Shown here: positions 16,588-25,681 of the stretch, in pieces | Layout of the letters: every line of letters starts with the position of its first letter | Numbering within the stretch: position 1 is the first letter of the stretch | Assembly: GCA_017460835.1 (NCBI GenBank) | Contig: JAFUAD010000028.1 | Location: 1 to 42,306, forward strand | DNA length: 42,306 nucleotides | Reading direction: 5' to 3' | Origin: Oscillospiraceae bacterium | Lineage (GTDB): Bacteria; Bacillota; Clostridia; Oscillospirales; Ruminococcaceae | Notes under the pieces: generated by a model | What the model saw: only the letters and a program-made list of their open reading frames with translations | What the model was told of the DNA's origin: nothing | The model's database searches: none | Translations under genes and position numbers: made by a program

Positions 16588-17052
16588 TCAGTGATTGCGC
16601 GGGCGTTTCAGGTCATCCGTATCCAGCCAGATCGTGAACGGGCCGTCATTGCAAAGCGTCACATCCATGTGCGCGCCGAACACGCCGCTGTCCACATGCG
16701 GGATGACCCTGCGGCACTGCTCCAGAAACAGCTCATAGAGCCTGTTTGCCTCATCGGGCTTTGCCGCATGGGAAAAGCTCGGTCTGGTGCCCTTTCTGCA
16801 ATCGGCACAGAGCGTAAACTGCGAGATAATGAGCAGCGAACCGCCGACATCCTGCAAGCTGCAATTGGTCTTTCCCTCCGCATCCGGAAAAATCCGCAGC
16901 TTCAGGATTTTCTCGGTCAGAGCCGTTACCTCCTGCTCGGTGTCCTCCTCGGTCACGCCAAGCAGAATCAGGTATCCTTTCCCGATCTCGCCGGTTTTTG
17001 TGCCGTCCGCGATCACCGATGCATGCTGTACCCTCTGAATCAACGCGCGCAT
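16588..17052 (-). CDS. dtd: D-aminoacyl-tRNA deacylase
   Basis: 154 residues, full length for the family. It frees D-amino acids from mischarged tRNA in the cytosol. Recognised by the start MRALIQRVQHASV, the active-site strand SQFTL (about 76-80) and the cross-subunit motif, here NDGPFT (usually GPVT) near residue 137. It follows metH by 6 bases and is the last gene of the met operon, with a terminator directly after. Confidence 0.95.
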   Translation of the reverse strand: MRALIQRVQHASVIADGTKTGEIGKGYLILLGVTEEDTEQEVTALTEKILKLRIFPDAEGKTNCSLQDVGGSLLIISQFTLCADCRKGTRPSFSHAAKPDEANRLYELFLEQCRRVIPHVDSGVFGAHMDVTLCNDGPFTIWLDTDDLKRPRNH

Positions 17053-17058
17053 ATTTTG

Positions 17059-19422
17059 TCACTCCCCGTAAATTGTTCTGGCATAGTCAACCGTTGCTTT
17101 CGCGTCCTTTGCATAGCAGTCCGCGCCGATCTGCTCGGCATAATCCGCCGTCAGGACGGCGCCGCCGACGACGGTTTTGCATTCCGGATACTGCGCATGC
17201 AGCAGCTTGATCGTCTCCTCCATTGCGCCGACCGTCGTGGTCATCAGCGCGCTCAGCCCGACGAGCGAGACCCTCTGCGCGATTGCGGTATCGACGATTT
17301 TCTGCGGCGGAACGTCCTTTCCGAGGTCGATTACATCAAAGCCGTAATTCTCCAGCAGCAGCTTCACGATGTTTTTGCCGATATCATGCACATCGCCCTG
17401 AACCGTCGCAATGACGATTTTTCCTTTTCCGCCGGCATTGCCCTGATCGGCCATATGCGCCTTCAGGACGCCGAATGCGCTCTGTGCGGCGGTCGCCGCC
17501 TGAATGAGCTGCGGAAGAAACACCGTCCCCTTTTCATAATCCGCGCCGACGGTGTCGAGCGCCGGAATCAGCAGCTGATTCACAATATCCAGCGGCTCCA
17601 TCGTCTGAAGCGCCTGCTCCGTCAGCTTTGCCGCATCCTGCCGCAGCCCGCGGATGACCGCACCCTCCAGCGTCAGCGAGGATGATGCCTGCTGCACCGG
17701 CGCTGCTGCCTGCGGGTTTTCGGCATTCTGGCACGCCGCGATATAGGCTTCGCAGTTCGGGTCAAATCCCGCCAGCATGCGGAATGCCCGGACGGTATCC
17801 ATCATGCCCTCCGCCATCGGATTCAGGATCGGCAGCGTCAGGCCGTTCTGCATCGCAATGCTCAGGAAGCTGCGGTTGATCAGCGGGCGGTTCGGCAGGC
17901 CGAAGCTGATGTTCGATACACCGAGAACGGTTTGCAGCCCGAGCTCCTCATGCACCATTTTCACGGCACGGAGCGTCTGTACCGGACCGTCTCCGCCGGT
18001 CGATGCCGTCAGTGTCAGGCAGTCGAGGAACAAATCCTCCTTCGGGATGCCGAGTTCAAGGGCGGCATCGAGAATGCGCCTGCCGATCGCAAAGCGCTCC
18101 TCCGCAGAATTTGGAATGCCGTTTTCATCGAGCGTCAGTCCGACGACACAGGCGCCGTAATGCTTCACCAGCGGCAGAATTTCCGCGATCGACGCGGCCT
18201 TGCCGTTGACTGAATTTATAATCGGCTTGCCGGGATAAATCCGCAGAGCAGCCTCCAGCGCCGCCGGATCGGAGGAATCGAGCTGAAGCGGCAGATCGGT
18301 GACCTCCATGATCGCCTGAACGGCCTGCGGCAGAACCGCCGCCTCGTCAATGCCCGGCGTTCCGACATTCACATCGAGGATATCAGCATCCGCGTCCGTC
18401 TGAGAGATCGCTTCGCCGCGCAGATAGTCAAAATCGAGATCGAGAAGCGCCTGCTTCATGCGCTTCTTTCCGGTCGGGTTGATGCGCTCTCCGATGACCC
18501 GCGGCATGTCGAGCATGACCGTCCGGATTCCGGAGCAGACCGCGAGCGGCCTGTGCTGATTCGGTGTTACAGGTTCGCGGCCGCGCAGAACCTCGCGCAT
18601 CGCGGCGATGAAGTCCGGCGTGGTGCCGCAGCAGCCGCCGAAAACCTTGACCCCGGCCTCGGCAAATGCGGGCATGTAGGATGCAAAATCCTCCGGCGTA
18701 ATGGAATATTCGCCGGTGACCGGGTCGGGCAGCCCTGCATTTGCCTTCGCAATCAGCGGGAGCGTTGTCCATTTCGAGAGCGACTGTATCAGCGGCAGAA
18801 TCTCGTTCGGCCCGAGTGAGCAGTTGATGCCGATTGCCGCAGCCCCGAGCGCTTCAAGCGTCACCGCCATCGCAGAAATCGGGCAGCCGGTGAAGGTTCT
18901 GCCGGTTTCGGTAAAGGTCATGGTCACGAGAATCGGCAGATCGGTGTTCTCCTTTGCCGCAAGCAGCGCCGCCTTTGTTTCGAGCAGATCGCTCATGGTT
19001 TCGATCACCACGAGATCGGCGCCCGCAGCCGCGCCCGCAATGCAGACTGTTTTATATGCCTCATAGGCTGCATCAAATGTCAGCGAACCGGCGGGCTGCA
19101 GGAGCTGACCGGTCGGGCCGAGATCGAGCGCAACGGCGACATCTGCCGGAACCGCTGCCTTTGCCAGCCGGACAGCCGCCTGCACGGTTTCCGCCGTATC
19201 GACGCCGGTTCCTTCGAGCTTCAGCGGGTTGGCGCCGAATGTGTTGGCATAGACGACCTGAGAGCCCGCCTCCGCATAGGCGCGGTGTACCGCAGCGACG
19301 CGCTCGGGCTCGGTCAGATTCAGCCGCTCCGGCAGCTCGCCCGGACTGAGATGCAGCATCGTACCCATGCCGCCGTCCAGATATAAAAATGAATTTGATT
19401 TCAGCAATTCACGGAAATTCAC
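17059..19422 (-). CDS. metH: Cobalamin-dependent methionine synthase, lacking the reactivation domain
   Basis: 787 residues. The homocysteine-binding barrel (about 1-290) has its zinc cysteines in 'GINCSLG' and 'FGGCCGT'. The pterin-binding barrel (about 310-560) follows, starting 'VIGERINPTGKK'. The B12 module (about 575-787) has the cobalt-ligand His in 'DVHDIGKN' and the 'VGLSALMTTT' and 'VVGGA' strands. It transfers methyl from 5-methyl-THF to homocysteine. The E. coli-type C-terminal AdoMet reactivation domain (full length about 1200 residues) is missing and is supplied by the separate 19419-20102 gene. The ATG overlaps that gene's stop by 4 bases. Confidence 0.95.
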   Translation of the reverse strand: MNFRELLKSNSFLYLDGGMGTMLHLSPGELPERLNLTEPERVAAVHRAYAEAGSQVVYANTFGANPLKLEGTGVDTAETVQAAVRLAKAAVPADVAVALDLGPTGQLLQPAGSLTFDAAYEAYKTVCIAGAAAGADLVVIETMSDLLETKAALLAAKENTDLPILVTMTFTETGRTFTGCPISAMAVTLEALGAAAIGINCSLGPNEILPLIQSLSKWTTLPLIAKANAGLPDPVTGEYSITPEDFASYMPAFAEAGVKVFGGCCGTTPDFIAAMREVLRGREPVTPNQHRPLAVCSGIRTVMLDMPRVIGERINPTGKKRMKQALLDLDFDYLRGEAISQTDADADILDVNVGTPGIDEAAVLPQAVQAIMEVTDLPLQLDSSDPAALEAALRIYPGKPIINSVNGKAASIAEILPLVKHYGACVVGLTLDENGIPNSAEERFAIGRRILDAALELGIPKEDLFLDCLTLTASTGGDGPVQTLRAVKMVHEELGLQTVLGVSNISFGLPNRPLINRSFLSIAMQNGLTLPILNPMAEGMMDTVRAFRMLAGFDPNCEAYIAACQNAENPQAAAPVQQASSSLTLEGAVIRGLRQDAAKLTEQALQTMEPLDIVNQLLIPALDTVGADYEKGTVFLPQLIQAATAAQSAFGVLKAHMADQGNAGGKGKIVIATVQGDVHDIGKNIVKLLLENYGFDVIDLGKDVPPQKIVDTAIAQRVSLVGLSALMTTTVGAMEETIKLLHAQYPECKTVVGGAVLTADYAEQIGADCYAKDAKATVDYARTIYGE

Positions 19423-20102
19423 TGTGTACTCCCCTTTTCATCCTCCGGGTTCTTCGCATAGACGCAGCCGTCGCGGTTCGGGCATTCTCCGCAGGATTTC
19501 CCGCAGCAATATCTGCGCGCATCCTTGACCGGCTGATCCGACAGCCCGATGATCGCGGTCACGGATTTCATCGGCAGCAGCGTATTGTGCTGCGTGACCG
19601 TCAGCCCGATCTTGCGCGGCGCATCGAGCATCGTAATCAGATCCTTTTGCTGATTCAGCGGGAAATCGCCGTAGCCGGCGCTGAACCGTGCCGTATAATA
19701 CCGGAATCCGAGCGATTCATGCAGCGATTGCTCCAGCTCATCGCAGACTGCCTCGATCGCGGCACCGGCCACCGCATCAAACATCAGTGCCTTCATCATA
19801 TCGGATGCTTCGGCGCGGCGAATCAGCGCATCGACCGGCGCAGAAAGCGTCGCCGCGAGCAGAACCGCCTGCTTGCAGCCGGTCAGGTGCAGCGCAATGT
19901 CCTTTCCGCCGAGCAGCAGCCCGCCGACCCGCACACCCTCATCGCTGTGCCCGACCGGCAGCATCCGCCAGATCGTCCGAGGCTGAACCGCCTTGCAGAG
20001 CTCCTCGGTACATTCGTCCAGCATGGTCTCAAGCTCCGCATCAAGCGCCGGTGTGCGCAGCAGCATCAGAATCTCGTCGCGGTTCAAGTCCGACGGCTTC
20101 AT
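19419..20102 (-). CDS. Methionine synthase reactivation-domain protein (stand-alone)
   Basis: 227 residues. The body resembles the AdoMet-binding activation domain of MetH, with 'YYTARFSAGYGDFPLNQQ' at about 150-168 matching the RxxxGY AdoMet loop, then 'KSVTAIIGLS'. The C-terminus carries a Cys cluster (CCGKSCGECPNRDGC), common in these stand-alone versions. It should reductively remethylate cob(II)alamin on the neighbouring short MetH. It overlaps metF and metH by 4 bases on each side. Confidence 0.88.
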   Translation of the reverse strand: MKPSDLNRDEILMLLRTPALDAELETMLDECTEELCKAVQPRTIWRMLPVGHSDEGVRVGGLLLGGKDIALHLTGCKQAVLLAATLSAPVDALIRRAEASDMMKALMFDAVAGAAIEAVCDELEQSLHESLGFRYYTARFSAGYGDFPLNQQKDLITMLDAPRKIGLTVTQHNTLLPMKSVTAIIGLSDQPVKDARRYCCGKSCGECPNRDGCVYAKNPEDEKGSTQ

Positions 20103-20950
20103 TCTGCAATCGCCTCCGCGATATACCGCGCAACATCCGGATTGTTCATCGTGTAAAGGTGAATCCCGTCTGCGCCGTTTTCGCGGAGATCGAGAATCTG
20201 CTCAATGGCATATTCGAGCCCGGCCGCCTTCAGCGAAGCGGGGTCATCGGCATAGCGCGCCATGAGCTTTGCAAGGCGATTCGGGATGCTCGCGCCGCAG
20301 AGCGAAACCATGCGCTCGATGGACTTTTTTGAGGTGACCGGCATGATGCCCGCCTCAACCGGAACCGAAATTCCCGCTGCTGCGATCTTCTCGCGGAACA
20401 GATAGAAGTCTTTGTTGGAATAGAAAAGCTGCGAGATCAGGTGCGAGGCGCCGGCCTCGGTTTTCTCCTTGAGAAGCCGGATATCAGTTTCCAGATCGGG
20501 CGCCTCCGGGTGTCCCTCGGGATAGCATGCCGCGGCGAGATCGAAATCGCCGTTCTCCTGAATAAACCGGATCAGGTCGCTCGCATAGTGAAAATCATCC
20601 TTCGGCAGAACGGCCGGGTTCCGGTCGCCGCGCAGTGCAAGGATATTTTCAATGCCCTTTTCCTGAAAAACATGCAGCTTTTCGAGCACGCTTTCCTTTG
20701 TCTCATTGATGCAGGGCAGATGCGCGATCGAGAGAATCTGCAATTTGTCCTGAATATATGCACAGATTTCAGCAGTCGATGCGCCGGGCACGGAGCCGCC
20801 CGCGCCGTAGGTCACGCTGATGAAATCCGGATTCAGATTTTTCAGTGCATCCAGCGTCTGGTAAATCCGGTCGATCGGCACATCCGGCTTCGGCGGAAAA
20901 ACCTCGAATGACAATAGCTGCTTCTTTTTGAACAGTGTTACGGCTTTCAT
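20099..20950 (-). CDS. metF: 5,10-methylenetetrahydrofolate reductase
   Basis: 283 residues forming the FAD-dependent TIM barrel. Motifs include 'SFEVFPPK' with the catalytic Glu near residue 15, 'ISVTYGAGGS', 'ALRGDRNP' and 'GASHLISQLFY'. It makes 5-methyl-THF, the methyl donor for the adjacent MetH. ATG 20950 (MKAVTLFKKK) is preferred over TTG 20962 because the family N-terminus starts there. First gene of the metF-activator-metH-dtd operon. Confidence 0.95.
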   Translation of the reverse strand: MKAVTLFKKKQLLSFEVFPPKPDVPIDRIYQTLDALKNLNPDFISVTYGAGGSVPGASTAEICAYIQDKLQILSIAHLPCINETKESVLEKLHVFQEKGIENILALRGDRNPAVLPKDDFHYASDLIRFIQENGDFDLAAACYPEGHPEAPDLETDIRLLKEKTEAGASHLISQLFYSNKDFYLFREKIAAAGISVPVEAGIMPVTSKKSIERMVSLCGASIPNRLAKLMARYADDPASLKAAGLEYAIEQILDLRENGADGIHLYTMNNPDVARYIAEAIAE

Positions 20951-20999
20951 ATGGCACCTCAATTATCATAATAACATATCGGAAAAGTATGTATATAGT

Positions 21000-21028
21000 A
21001 TTATACCCGAAAAATATGATTTTGTCAA
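21000..21028 (-). promoter_or_regulatory. Consensus promoter of the metF operon
   Basis: On the minus strand, TTGACA (21023-21028), 17-bp spacer and TATAAT (21000-21005), about 50 bases before metF. The leader is too short for an SAM or B12 riboswitch. Confidence 0.9.
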
Positions 21029-21042
21029 GACGGGAGGTCGGA

Positions 21043-21714
21043 TCAAAGCTGCCAGTCAATCGGCTGCATGCCGTTTTCTTCTAAAAATGCGTTGGTTTTC
21101 GAGAAATGCCGGCAGCCGAAGAATCCGTGATAAGCAGAGAGCGGGCTCGGATGCGGACACTGTAAAATCAGATGCCGCCGGTTCGTGATAAGTCCCGCCT
21201 TTGCGCGCGCATTACTGCCCCAGAGCAGGAAAACCATCGGCTGCTCCCGGTCATTGAGATGCCGGATGATCGCGTCGGTGAGCTGTTCCCAGCCCATGCC
21301 GTGGTGACTGTTCGCCTGTCCCGCCCGGACGGTCAGTGCCGCATTCAGCAGCAGAACGCCCTGCTTTGCCCATGCGGTCAGATCGCCGCTGCCGGACTGC
21401 GTATTATCGACGCCGAGATCGTCCTTCAGCTCCTTGAAGATATTGATAAGCGACGGCGGCGGCTGGATTCCCTGCCGGACAGAAAAGCTCAGTCCGTGCG
21501 CCTGCCCCTCGCCGTGGTAGGGGTCCTGCCCGAGAATCACGCATTTTACCCCGTGATACGGCGTGTATTTCAGTGCATTGAAAATATCGTACATATCCGG
21601 ATAAATCCGCTTTGTCCGGTACTCCTGAATCAGAAACTGCCGGAGCTTCTGATAGGATTCGCTCGCAAAATCGTCCTGCAAAATGCTGTCCCAGTCGTTT
21701 CCGATATGAACCAT
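21043..21714 (-). CDS. ung: Uracil-DNA glycosylase, family 1
   Basis: 223 residues, normal size. The water-activating motif GQDPYHG (about 62-68), 'PPPSLINIFKEL', 'LLLNAALTVRAG' and the DNA-intercalating loop HPSPLSA (about 186-192) are all intact. It removes uracil from DNA. It starts 6 bases after the alr stop, so the two are co-transcribed. The metF promoter follows directly. Confidence 0.97.
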   Translation of the reverse strand: MVHIGNDWDSILQDDFASESYQKLRQFLIQEYRTKRIYPDMYDIFNALKYTPYHGVKCVILGQDPYHGEGQAHGLSFSVRQGIQPPPSLINIFKELKDDLGVDNTQSGSGDLTAWAKQGVLLLNAALTVRAGQANSHHGMGWEQLTDAIIRHLNDREQPMVFLLWGSNARAKAGLITNRRHLILQCPHPSPLSAYHGFFGCRHFSKTNAFLEENGMQPIDWQL

Positions 21715-21720
21715 ATTTCC

Positions 21721-22920
21721 TCACCTTTTCCAGATATTGTCCGAAACATCAACCGGCAGGCCGTCCTTGAGGAAAAAGCGCGGGACGCGCTCCCCTACTG
21801 CACAGACGACCTCATAATTGATCGTTCCGGTATTTGCGGCGATCTGATCTGCGGAGCAGAGCCCTGCCTCGTCGCCGAACACGGTCACGATATCGCCGGT
21901 GCTCAGTCCCTTTGCATCCGTGATATCAAGCATGAGCTGATCCATGCATACCCTTCCGACCAGCGGGCAGAGCTGATCGCGCACGAGCATTTTGCAGTTT
22001 CCGTTAGAATTCAGCCGCCAGAAGCCGTCCGCATAGCCGATCGGCACGGTTGCGATGACACGCGGCGAATCTGCGGTAAAGGTTCTGCCGTAGCTGACCG
22101 TATCGCCCGTCTGAATTGTTTTGATGTGGGAGATCACGCTTTTCAGCGCCATGACCGGCTTCAATTCGGGCAGATTCCGTGTCTGCTCCGAGGGCTTCAG
22201 GCCATAGAGCACAACCCCTGCGCGCACCATATCCAAATGCACATCCGGGAGCCCCGGAATTTCCGGCTTATCGAAGATCGCCGCGCTGTTTGCGCAGTGG
22301 CGCAGCGCAAAGTGAATGCCGCTGCTTTCGAGATGCTCGATCGCGTCAATGAAATTGCGGTACTGCTCTGCGGTAAAGGCTTCGCCTGCTTCCCCGTCAT
22401 CCGCGACGGCAAAATGCGTAAAGATGCCCTCTGCCTTCAGGCAGGGCAGCTTGCAGACTGCAAGCGCATCGGTCAGCTCGGAGTGTCCTCCGCGGTGCTG
22501 AAAGCCGATTCTGCCCATTCCGCTGTCTATTTTAATGTGCATTTTCACGCGCACGCCGTCCGACATTGCGGCCTGCGAGAGTGCCTCGCCGTAGCTGCGG
22601 GAATACACGCACTGAGAAATATTCTGCTTTGCGAGCACGGCGGCACACTCAGGCGGTGTGTAGCCGAGAATCAGAATCGGCAGCGTGATCTGATTCTGCC
22701 GAAGCTGCAATGCCTCCTCCAGATTGGAGACGGCGAGAAAATCTGCGCCGAGCGTCTCATAAAGCGCAGCAAGACGCACTGCATTGTGCCCGTACCCGTT
22801 CGCCTTGATGACACAGCAGACCTTTGCATCCGGCCGGACTGCCTTCCGGATCTGTGTATAATTCCATGCGGCATGGTCCAGATTGATCTCTGCCCATGTC
22901 CGCTTCCGGATTCCCTGCAT
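21721..22920 (-). CDS. alr: Alanine racemase
   Basis: 399 residues. The PLP lysine lies in 'CVIKANGYGH' (about residue 39), and the second catalytic base Tyr lies in 'DTVSYGRTF' in the C-terminal beta domain (about 270). 'CMDQLMLDIT' is the carbamylated-Lys/active-site region equivalent. It supplies D-alanine for peptidoglycan. The ATG at 22920 follows AAAGGAG, and it is the first gene of alr-ung. Confidence 0.96.
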   Translation of the reverse strand: MQGIRKRTWAEINLDHAAWNYTQIRKAVRPDAKVCCVIKANGYGHNAVRLAALYETLGADFLAVSNLEEALQLRQNQITLPILILGYTPPECAAVLAKQNISQCVYSRSYGEALSQAAMSDGVRVKMHIKIDSGMGRIGFQHRGGHSELTDALAVCKLPCLKAEGIFTHFAVADDGEAGEAFTAEQYRNFIDAIEHLESSGIHFALRHCANSAAIFDKPEIPGLPDVHLDMVRAGVVLYGLKPSEQTRNLPELKPVMALKSVISHIKTIQTGDTVSYGRTFTADSPRVIATVPIGYADGFWRLNSNGNCKMLVRDQLCPLVGRVCMDQLMLDITDAKGLSTGDIVTVFGDEAGLCSADQIAANTGTINYEVVCAVGERVPRFFLKDGLPVDVSDNIWKR

Positions 22921-22956
22921 GTAGTATTCTTCTCCTTTCAGAACTCAATCACATCT

Positions 22957-22985
22957 ATTATAGCACAAACGGAATAAAATGTAAA
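22957..22985 (-). promoter_or_regulatory. Promoter of alr-ung
   Basis: On the minus strand, TTTACA (22980-22985), 17-bp spacer and TATAAT (22957-22962). Confidence 0.85.
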
Positions 22986-23009
22986 GCAAAACCCGCAATC
23001 TGCCGGAAA

Positions 23010-23055
23010 ACAAAACGCCGCAGCATCTCTGTTGATCCTTACAGAGATGCTGCGG
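23010..23055 (-). terminator. Terminator of the YbjN-to-GH lipoprotein operon
   Basis: On the minus strand the 13-bp stem CCGCAGCATCTCT/AGAGATGCTGCGG (23018-23055) is followed by GCGTTTTGTTTT. Confidence 0.92.
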
Positions 23056-23064
23056 TTTGCGGAA

Positions 23065-24249
23065 TCAGGAGTCCTTCCCGAACGGGAAGATCAGATCGGC
23101 GATCTGTGCCTCCATATGGCGGGAATATGCCGTGACCTCCTCGAAGCCGCCGTTGGAATCGGTTCCGGTCGAGGTCCACGGGAACACGCCGTCCCAGCCG
23201 TTGTCATAGAGCATCTGCCCCGCCTGCACGAGGTCGATGCCGTCCTGCTCGGAGCCCTTTGCCGAGCATTCGCCCAGCACATTCGGCTTTGAGGTCAGCA
23301 GGCCGTAATCGGCAGGTGACATGGTAAACGGGTTTTTGTGCCACTGAATCATCCAGTCATAGAAATGCACCGAATAGAAATCCATATAGGAATCGTCGCC
23401 GGCATAGTATTTCAGCAGATCGTCGCTGATAACATTCGTGCCGCGCGTATCGGAATTATTCGGGATATAGGCGATACCGGTCGTCACGAGGATGTCGCTG
23501 TGCTGATGGATTCCCTGCGCGCATTTGCCGAAGAATGTAACCAGCGGCTTCCAGTCGATTTTGCCGCATTCCTCGTTTTCATGAATCCAGTCCGGCTCAT
23601 TGCACAGATCAATGCTGAACAGGTAATCGTTGCTGTCATAGCGCTCCGCAAAGGGAATGATATAGTTGTCCACATAGCTCTGCGCCAGCTCCGTATCCTG
23701 AATCATCGCGCGGAATTTCTTGTGATTGCGGTTTCCGGTCTTGCAGCAGTCAAAGGACATCATCGTTGCCATGATGTAGATTTTATGCTCGGCGGCAACC
23801 TCCATCAGCCGGTCAACATCATTCCAGAACTGCTCCGTCATGCCCGTGACCATGCCGTTTTCATCGAACTGAATGCCGTAGTCGCCGCTGCACAGAATCC
23901 AGACGCGGGAAGAATTGATGCCGGCATCGTGCAGCGCGGCAAAGTGGCTGTCCCAGAAATCGTAATCAAAATCGTGGCCAAAGTCGTTCCAGTTGTCCCA
24001 CGGCGTATTGGTGCCGCAGAGCCAGAGCCGTTTGCCGCCGACCTGAAAATGCGCATCCTCGATCGTCACCCTCGCGCTGCCGTCGGACTGCACAAGGTCA
24101 ACCGGTACGATCCCGCCGGCGGAATCAGATTCGGCGGATGCTTCGGAGGAATCGGGCTTGCTCTGATTGCCGCAGCCGCAAAGCGCTGTCATCATCGTAA
24201 CGGCGCTCAGCAGAACAGCAGACAGCTTTTTGAATCGAAAAACATGCAT
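23065..24249 (-). CDS. Lipoprotein glycoside hydrolase, GH5-like (clan GH-A)
   Basis: 394 residues. A lipoprotein signal with lipobox LCGC (Cys about 26) is followed by a Ser/Glu linker and a TIM-barrel domain. The probable acid/base Glu is in 'SIDLCNEPDW' and the nucleophile Glu in 'NVLGECSAKG', with 'SVHFYDWMIQ' between them, the usual order for GH5-type beta-glycanases. 'FQVGGKRLWLCGTN' at the N-terminus is typical of endo-mannanase-like members, so beta-mannan is a plausible substrate. It has no dockerin, so it appears anchored to the cell membrane rather than the cellulosome. Last gene of a five-gene operon. Confidence 0.75.
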   Translation of the reverse strand: MHVFRFKKLSAVLLSAVTMMTALCGCGNQSKPDSSEASAESDSAGGIVPVDLVQSDGSARVTIEDAHFQVGGKRLWLCGTNTPWDNWNDFGHDFDYDFWDSHFAALHDAGINSSRVWILCSGDYGIQFDENGMVTGMTEQFWNDVDRLMEVAAEHKIYIMATMMSFDCCKTGNRNHKKFRAMIQDTELAQSYVDNYIIPFAERYDSNDYLFSIDLCNEPDWIHENEECGKIDWKPLVTFFGKCAQGIHQHSDILVTTGIAYIPNNSDTRGTNVISDDLLKYYAGDDSYMDFYSVHFYDWMIQWHKNPFTMSPADYGLLTSKPNVLGECSAKGSEQDGIDLVQAGQMLYDNGWDGVFPWTSTGTDSNGGFEEVTAYSRHMEAQIADLIFPFGKDS

Positions 24250-24278
24250 TGGGTACCTCTCACCTCAGTTTTTTCTGT

Positions 24279-24884
24279 TCAGGAATCGTATTTCCGCACC
24301 CGCAGCGGAATTTGCAGGCTGTCGGCAAGCGCCTGTGCCGCAGCGATCTCCTCAGCGGAGATCACATCGACAACCGTGAACATCACATGCGGGACATACT
24401 GCTTACAGTCTGCTGCAAATTGCTGCATCGCCTCAAATGCATTCTCCCATTTCGGGCGGGTCACGGCAAGGTACGCCTCGCGCGTGCCGGCATTCAGACT
24501 GATGGAAACCGTGTCAATCAGGCCGGAGAGGAACTGTGCGGTCGGGACGCCGTGAATCAGATCGGAGAGCCCGTTGGTATTCAGGCGGATCGGCGGACAT
24601 CCCGGAAGCGTTTTCGCATAGCGTGCTGCTTCACAGAGCAGCAGCAGTGCCTCGGTCGGTTCGCCGTAGCCGCAGAAAACCAGCTCGGTAAAATCTGCAA
24701 GCTGCCATTTTGCAAATGCCGCTTTGACCTCGTCAAGATTCGGGTCATGCTCCAGCCACAGGCTGTCAGAGCCGTAGGCGCCGTCGCCGTTCTGCCGGAT
24801 GCAGAAGGTGCAGGCACAGGGGCAGCGGTTCGTCAGATTCACATAGAGATGCTCCCCGACCGGATACAGAATTGTCATTGCCAT
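24279..24884 (-). CDS. Radical SAM protein of the TatD-linked type
   Basis: 201 residues. The [4Fe-4S]-SAM motif CPCACTFC (CX3CX2C) lies at about 21-28 in the context 'VNLTNRCPCAC', followed by 'ELVFCGYGEPTE' (the glycine-rich SAM strand) and 'RLNTNGLSD'. This matches the short radical SAM family usually found next to TatD nucleases. No tatD is adjacent here. It sits 29 bases before the GH lipoprotein in the same operon. Its substrate is unknown. Confidence 0.8.
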   Translation of the reverse strand: MAMTILYPVGEHLYVNLTNRCPCACTFCIRQNGDGAYGSDSLWLEHDPNLDEVKAAFAKWQLADFTELVFCGYGEPTEALLLLCEAARYAKTLPGCPPIRLNTNGLSDLIHGVPTAQFLSGLIDTVSISLNAGTREAYLAVTRPKWENAFEAMQQFAADCKQYVPHVMFTVVDVISAEEIAAAQALADSLQIPLRVRKYDS

Positions 24885-24916
24885 TTCAGGATCAGATTCC
24901 TTTCTGCTGCAAAAAT

Positions 24917-25288
24917 TTATGCAAAAAATGTGTCGCCGTTGGAACGGTCAACCTCATAGGATGCCAGCACACGGATTCCGCCGATCAGATGCTGATTGAG
25001 GATATCAATTTCATCTGCCGGAATCCAGAGTGCGCGGCGCTCCCTGTCCTCATTGTGCTGAATCGGGAACTGCCGGATATAGGCATCATCGACCAGAAAG
25101 CTCACGACATACACAGTCGGCTCGGTCTGCTTTGCGATGCGCATATGACGGGCGATCTGCGAGGCGCCCTCCTGCGAGAGCAGCGCGGTAAACAGCGGCT
25201 GATCGTCAGTCCGCGGCGGAAAGCCCTGAAAGCTGCGCGATTCCACCGCATGATATTCTTCTGCACATAACGGGCGATAAAGTTCCAT
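24917..25288 (-). CDS. Uncharacterised small protein (LYRP...FPPR type)
   Basis: 123 residues, no signal peptide or membrane segment. It begins MELYRPLCAEEYHAVE, then 'SFQGFPPRTDDQPLF', 'VYVVSFLVDD' and 'RALWIPADEIDILNQHLIGG'. This resembles small bacterial proteins sometimes labelled ADP-ribosylation/crystallin J1-like, but I cannot assign an activity. GAGAGGA precedes the ATG. It lies mid-operon, 22 bases after the two-helix membrane protein. Confidence 0.75.
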   Translation of the reverse strand: MELYRPLCAEEYHAVESRSFQGFPPRTDDQPLFTALLSQEGASQIARHMRIAKQTEPTVYVVSFLVDDAYIRQFPIQHNEDRERRALWIPADEIDILNQHLIGGIRVLASYEVDRSNGDTFFA

Positions 25289-25310
25289 TGAAGTCCTCTC
25301 TTTCTTTCTG

Positions 25311-25667
25311 TCAATGCCGGCGCTTCTGATTTATACGGGCATTGATTTCATCGTGAAGAAAATACATCTTCTGTACGGAATTTTCCAAGAAATAATAATG
25401 CGAAATATACGGGATCAGCAGGGCAAGAATCAGCAAAAGAAGCAGAGAAAGCGCGATAATATTCGTCACAAGGAAGATGCCGAGCGCAATAAAGAAGCAC
25501 ACCGCAAACAGCATTGTAACAAGGAAATGCACCAGACGCTCATGCTGCATGAACTGGATCATACTGAGATGCGAACGAAGCAGCGATTCGTAATCAAAAT
25601 CATCTCCGTGCTCCTGAGCAAGCAGCGCTTCGAGCTCCTTCAGATATTTTGTCAGATATTTCCGCAT
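25311..25667 (-). CDS. Small two-helix membrane protein
   Basis: 118 residues. A charged N-terminal helix (1-45) is followed by two adjacent hydrophobic segments (about 46-68 and 70-90) and a charged C-terminal tail ending INQKRRH. GGAGG precedes the ATG, which lies 14 bases after the YbjN-like stop. I do not recognise the family. The context suggests co-expression with the YbjN-like and radical SAM genes. Confidence 0.75.
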   Translation of the reverse strand: MRKYLTKYLKELEALLAQEHGDDFDYESLLRSHLSMIQFMQHERLVHFLVTMLFAVCFFIALGIFLVTNIIALSLLLLLILALLIPYISHYYFLENSVQKMYFLHDEINARINQKRRH

Positions 25668-25681
25668 CCTGCGCCTCCGTA

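Noticed and set aside
20951-21042. SAM or cobalamin riboswitch before the metF operon
   Set aside because: The perfect promoter is only about 50 bases from the start codon, leaving no room for a riboswitch aptamer.
21172-22977. 601-codon plus-strand frame across alr-ung
   Set aside because: Both minus-strand genes are unmistakable, and no plus-strand ribosome site or promoter precedes this frame.
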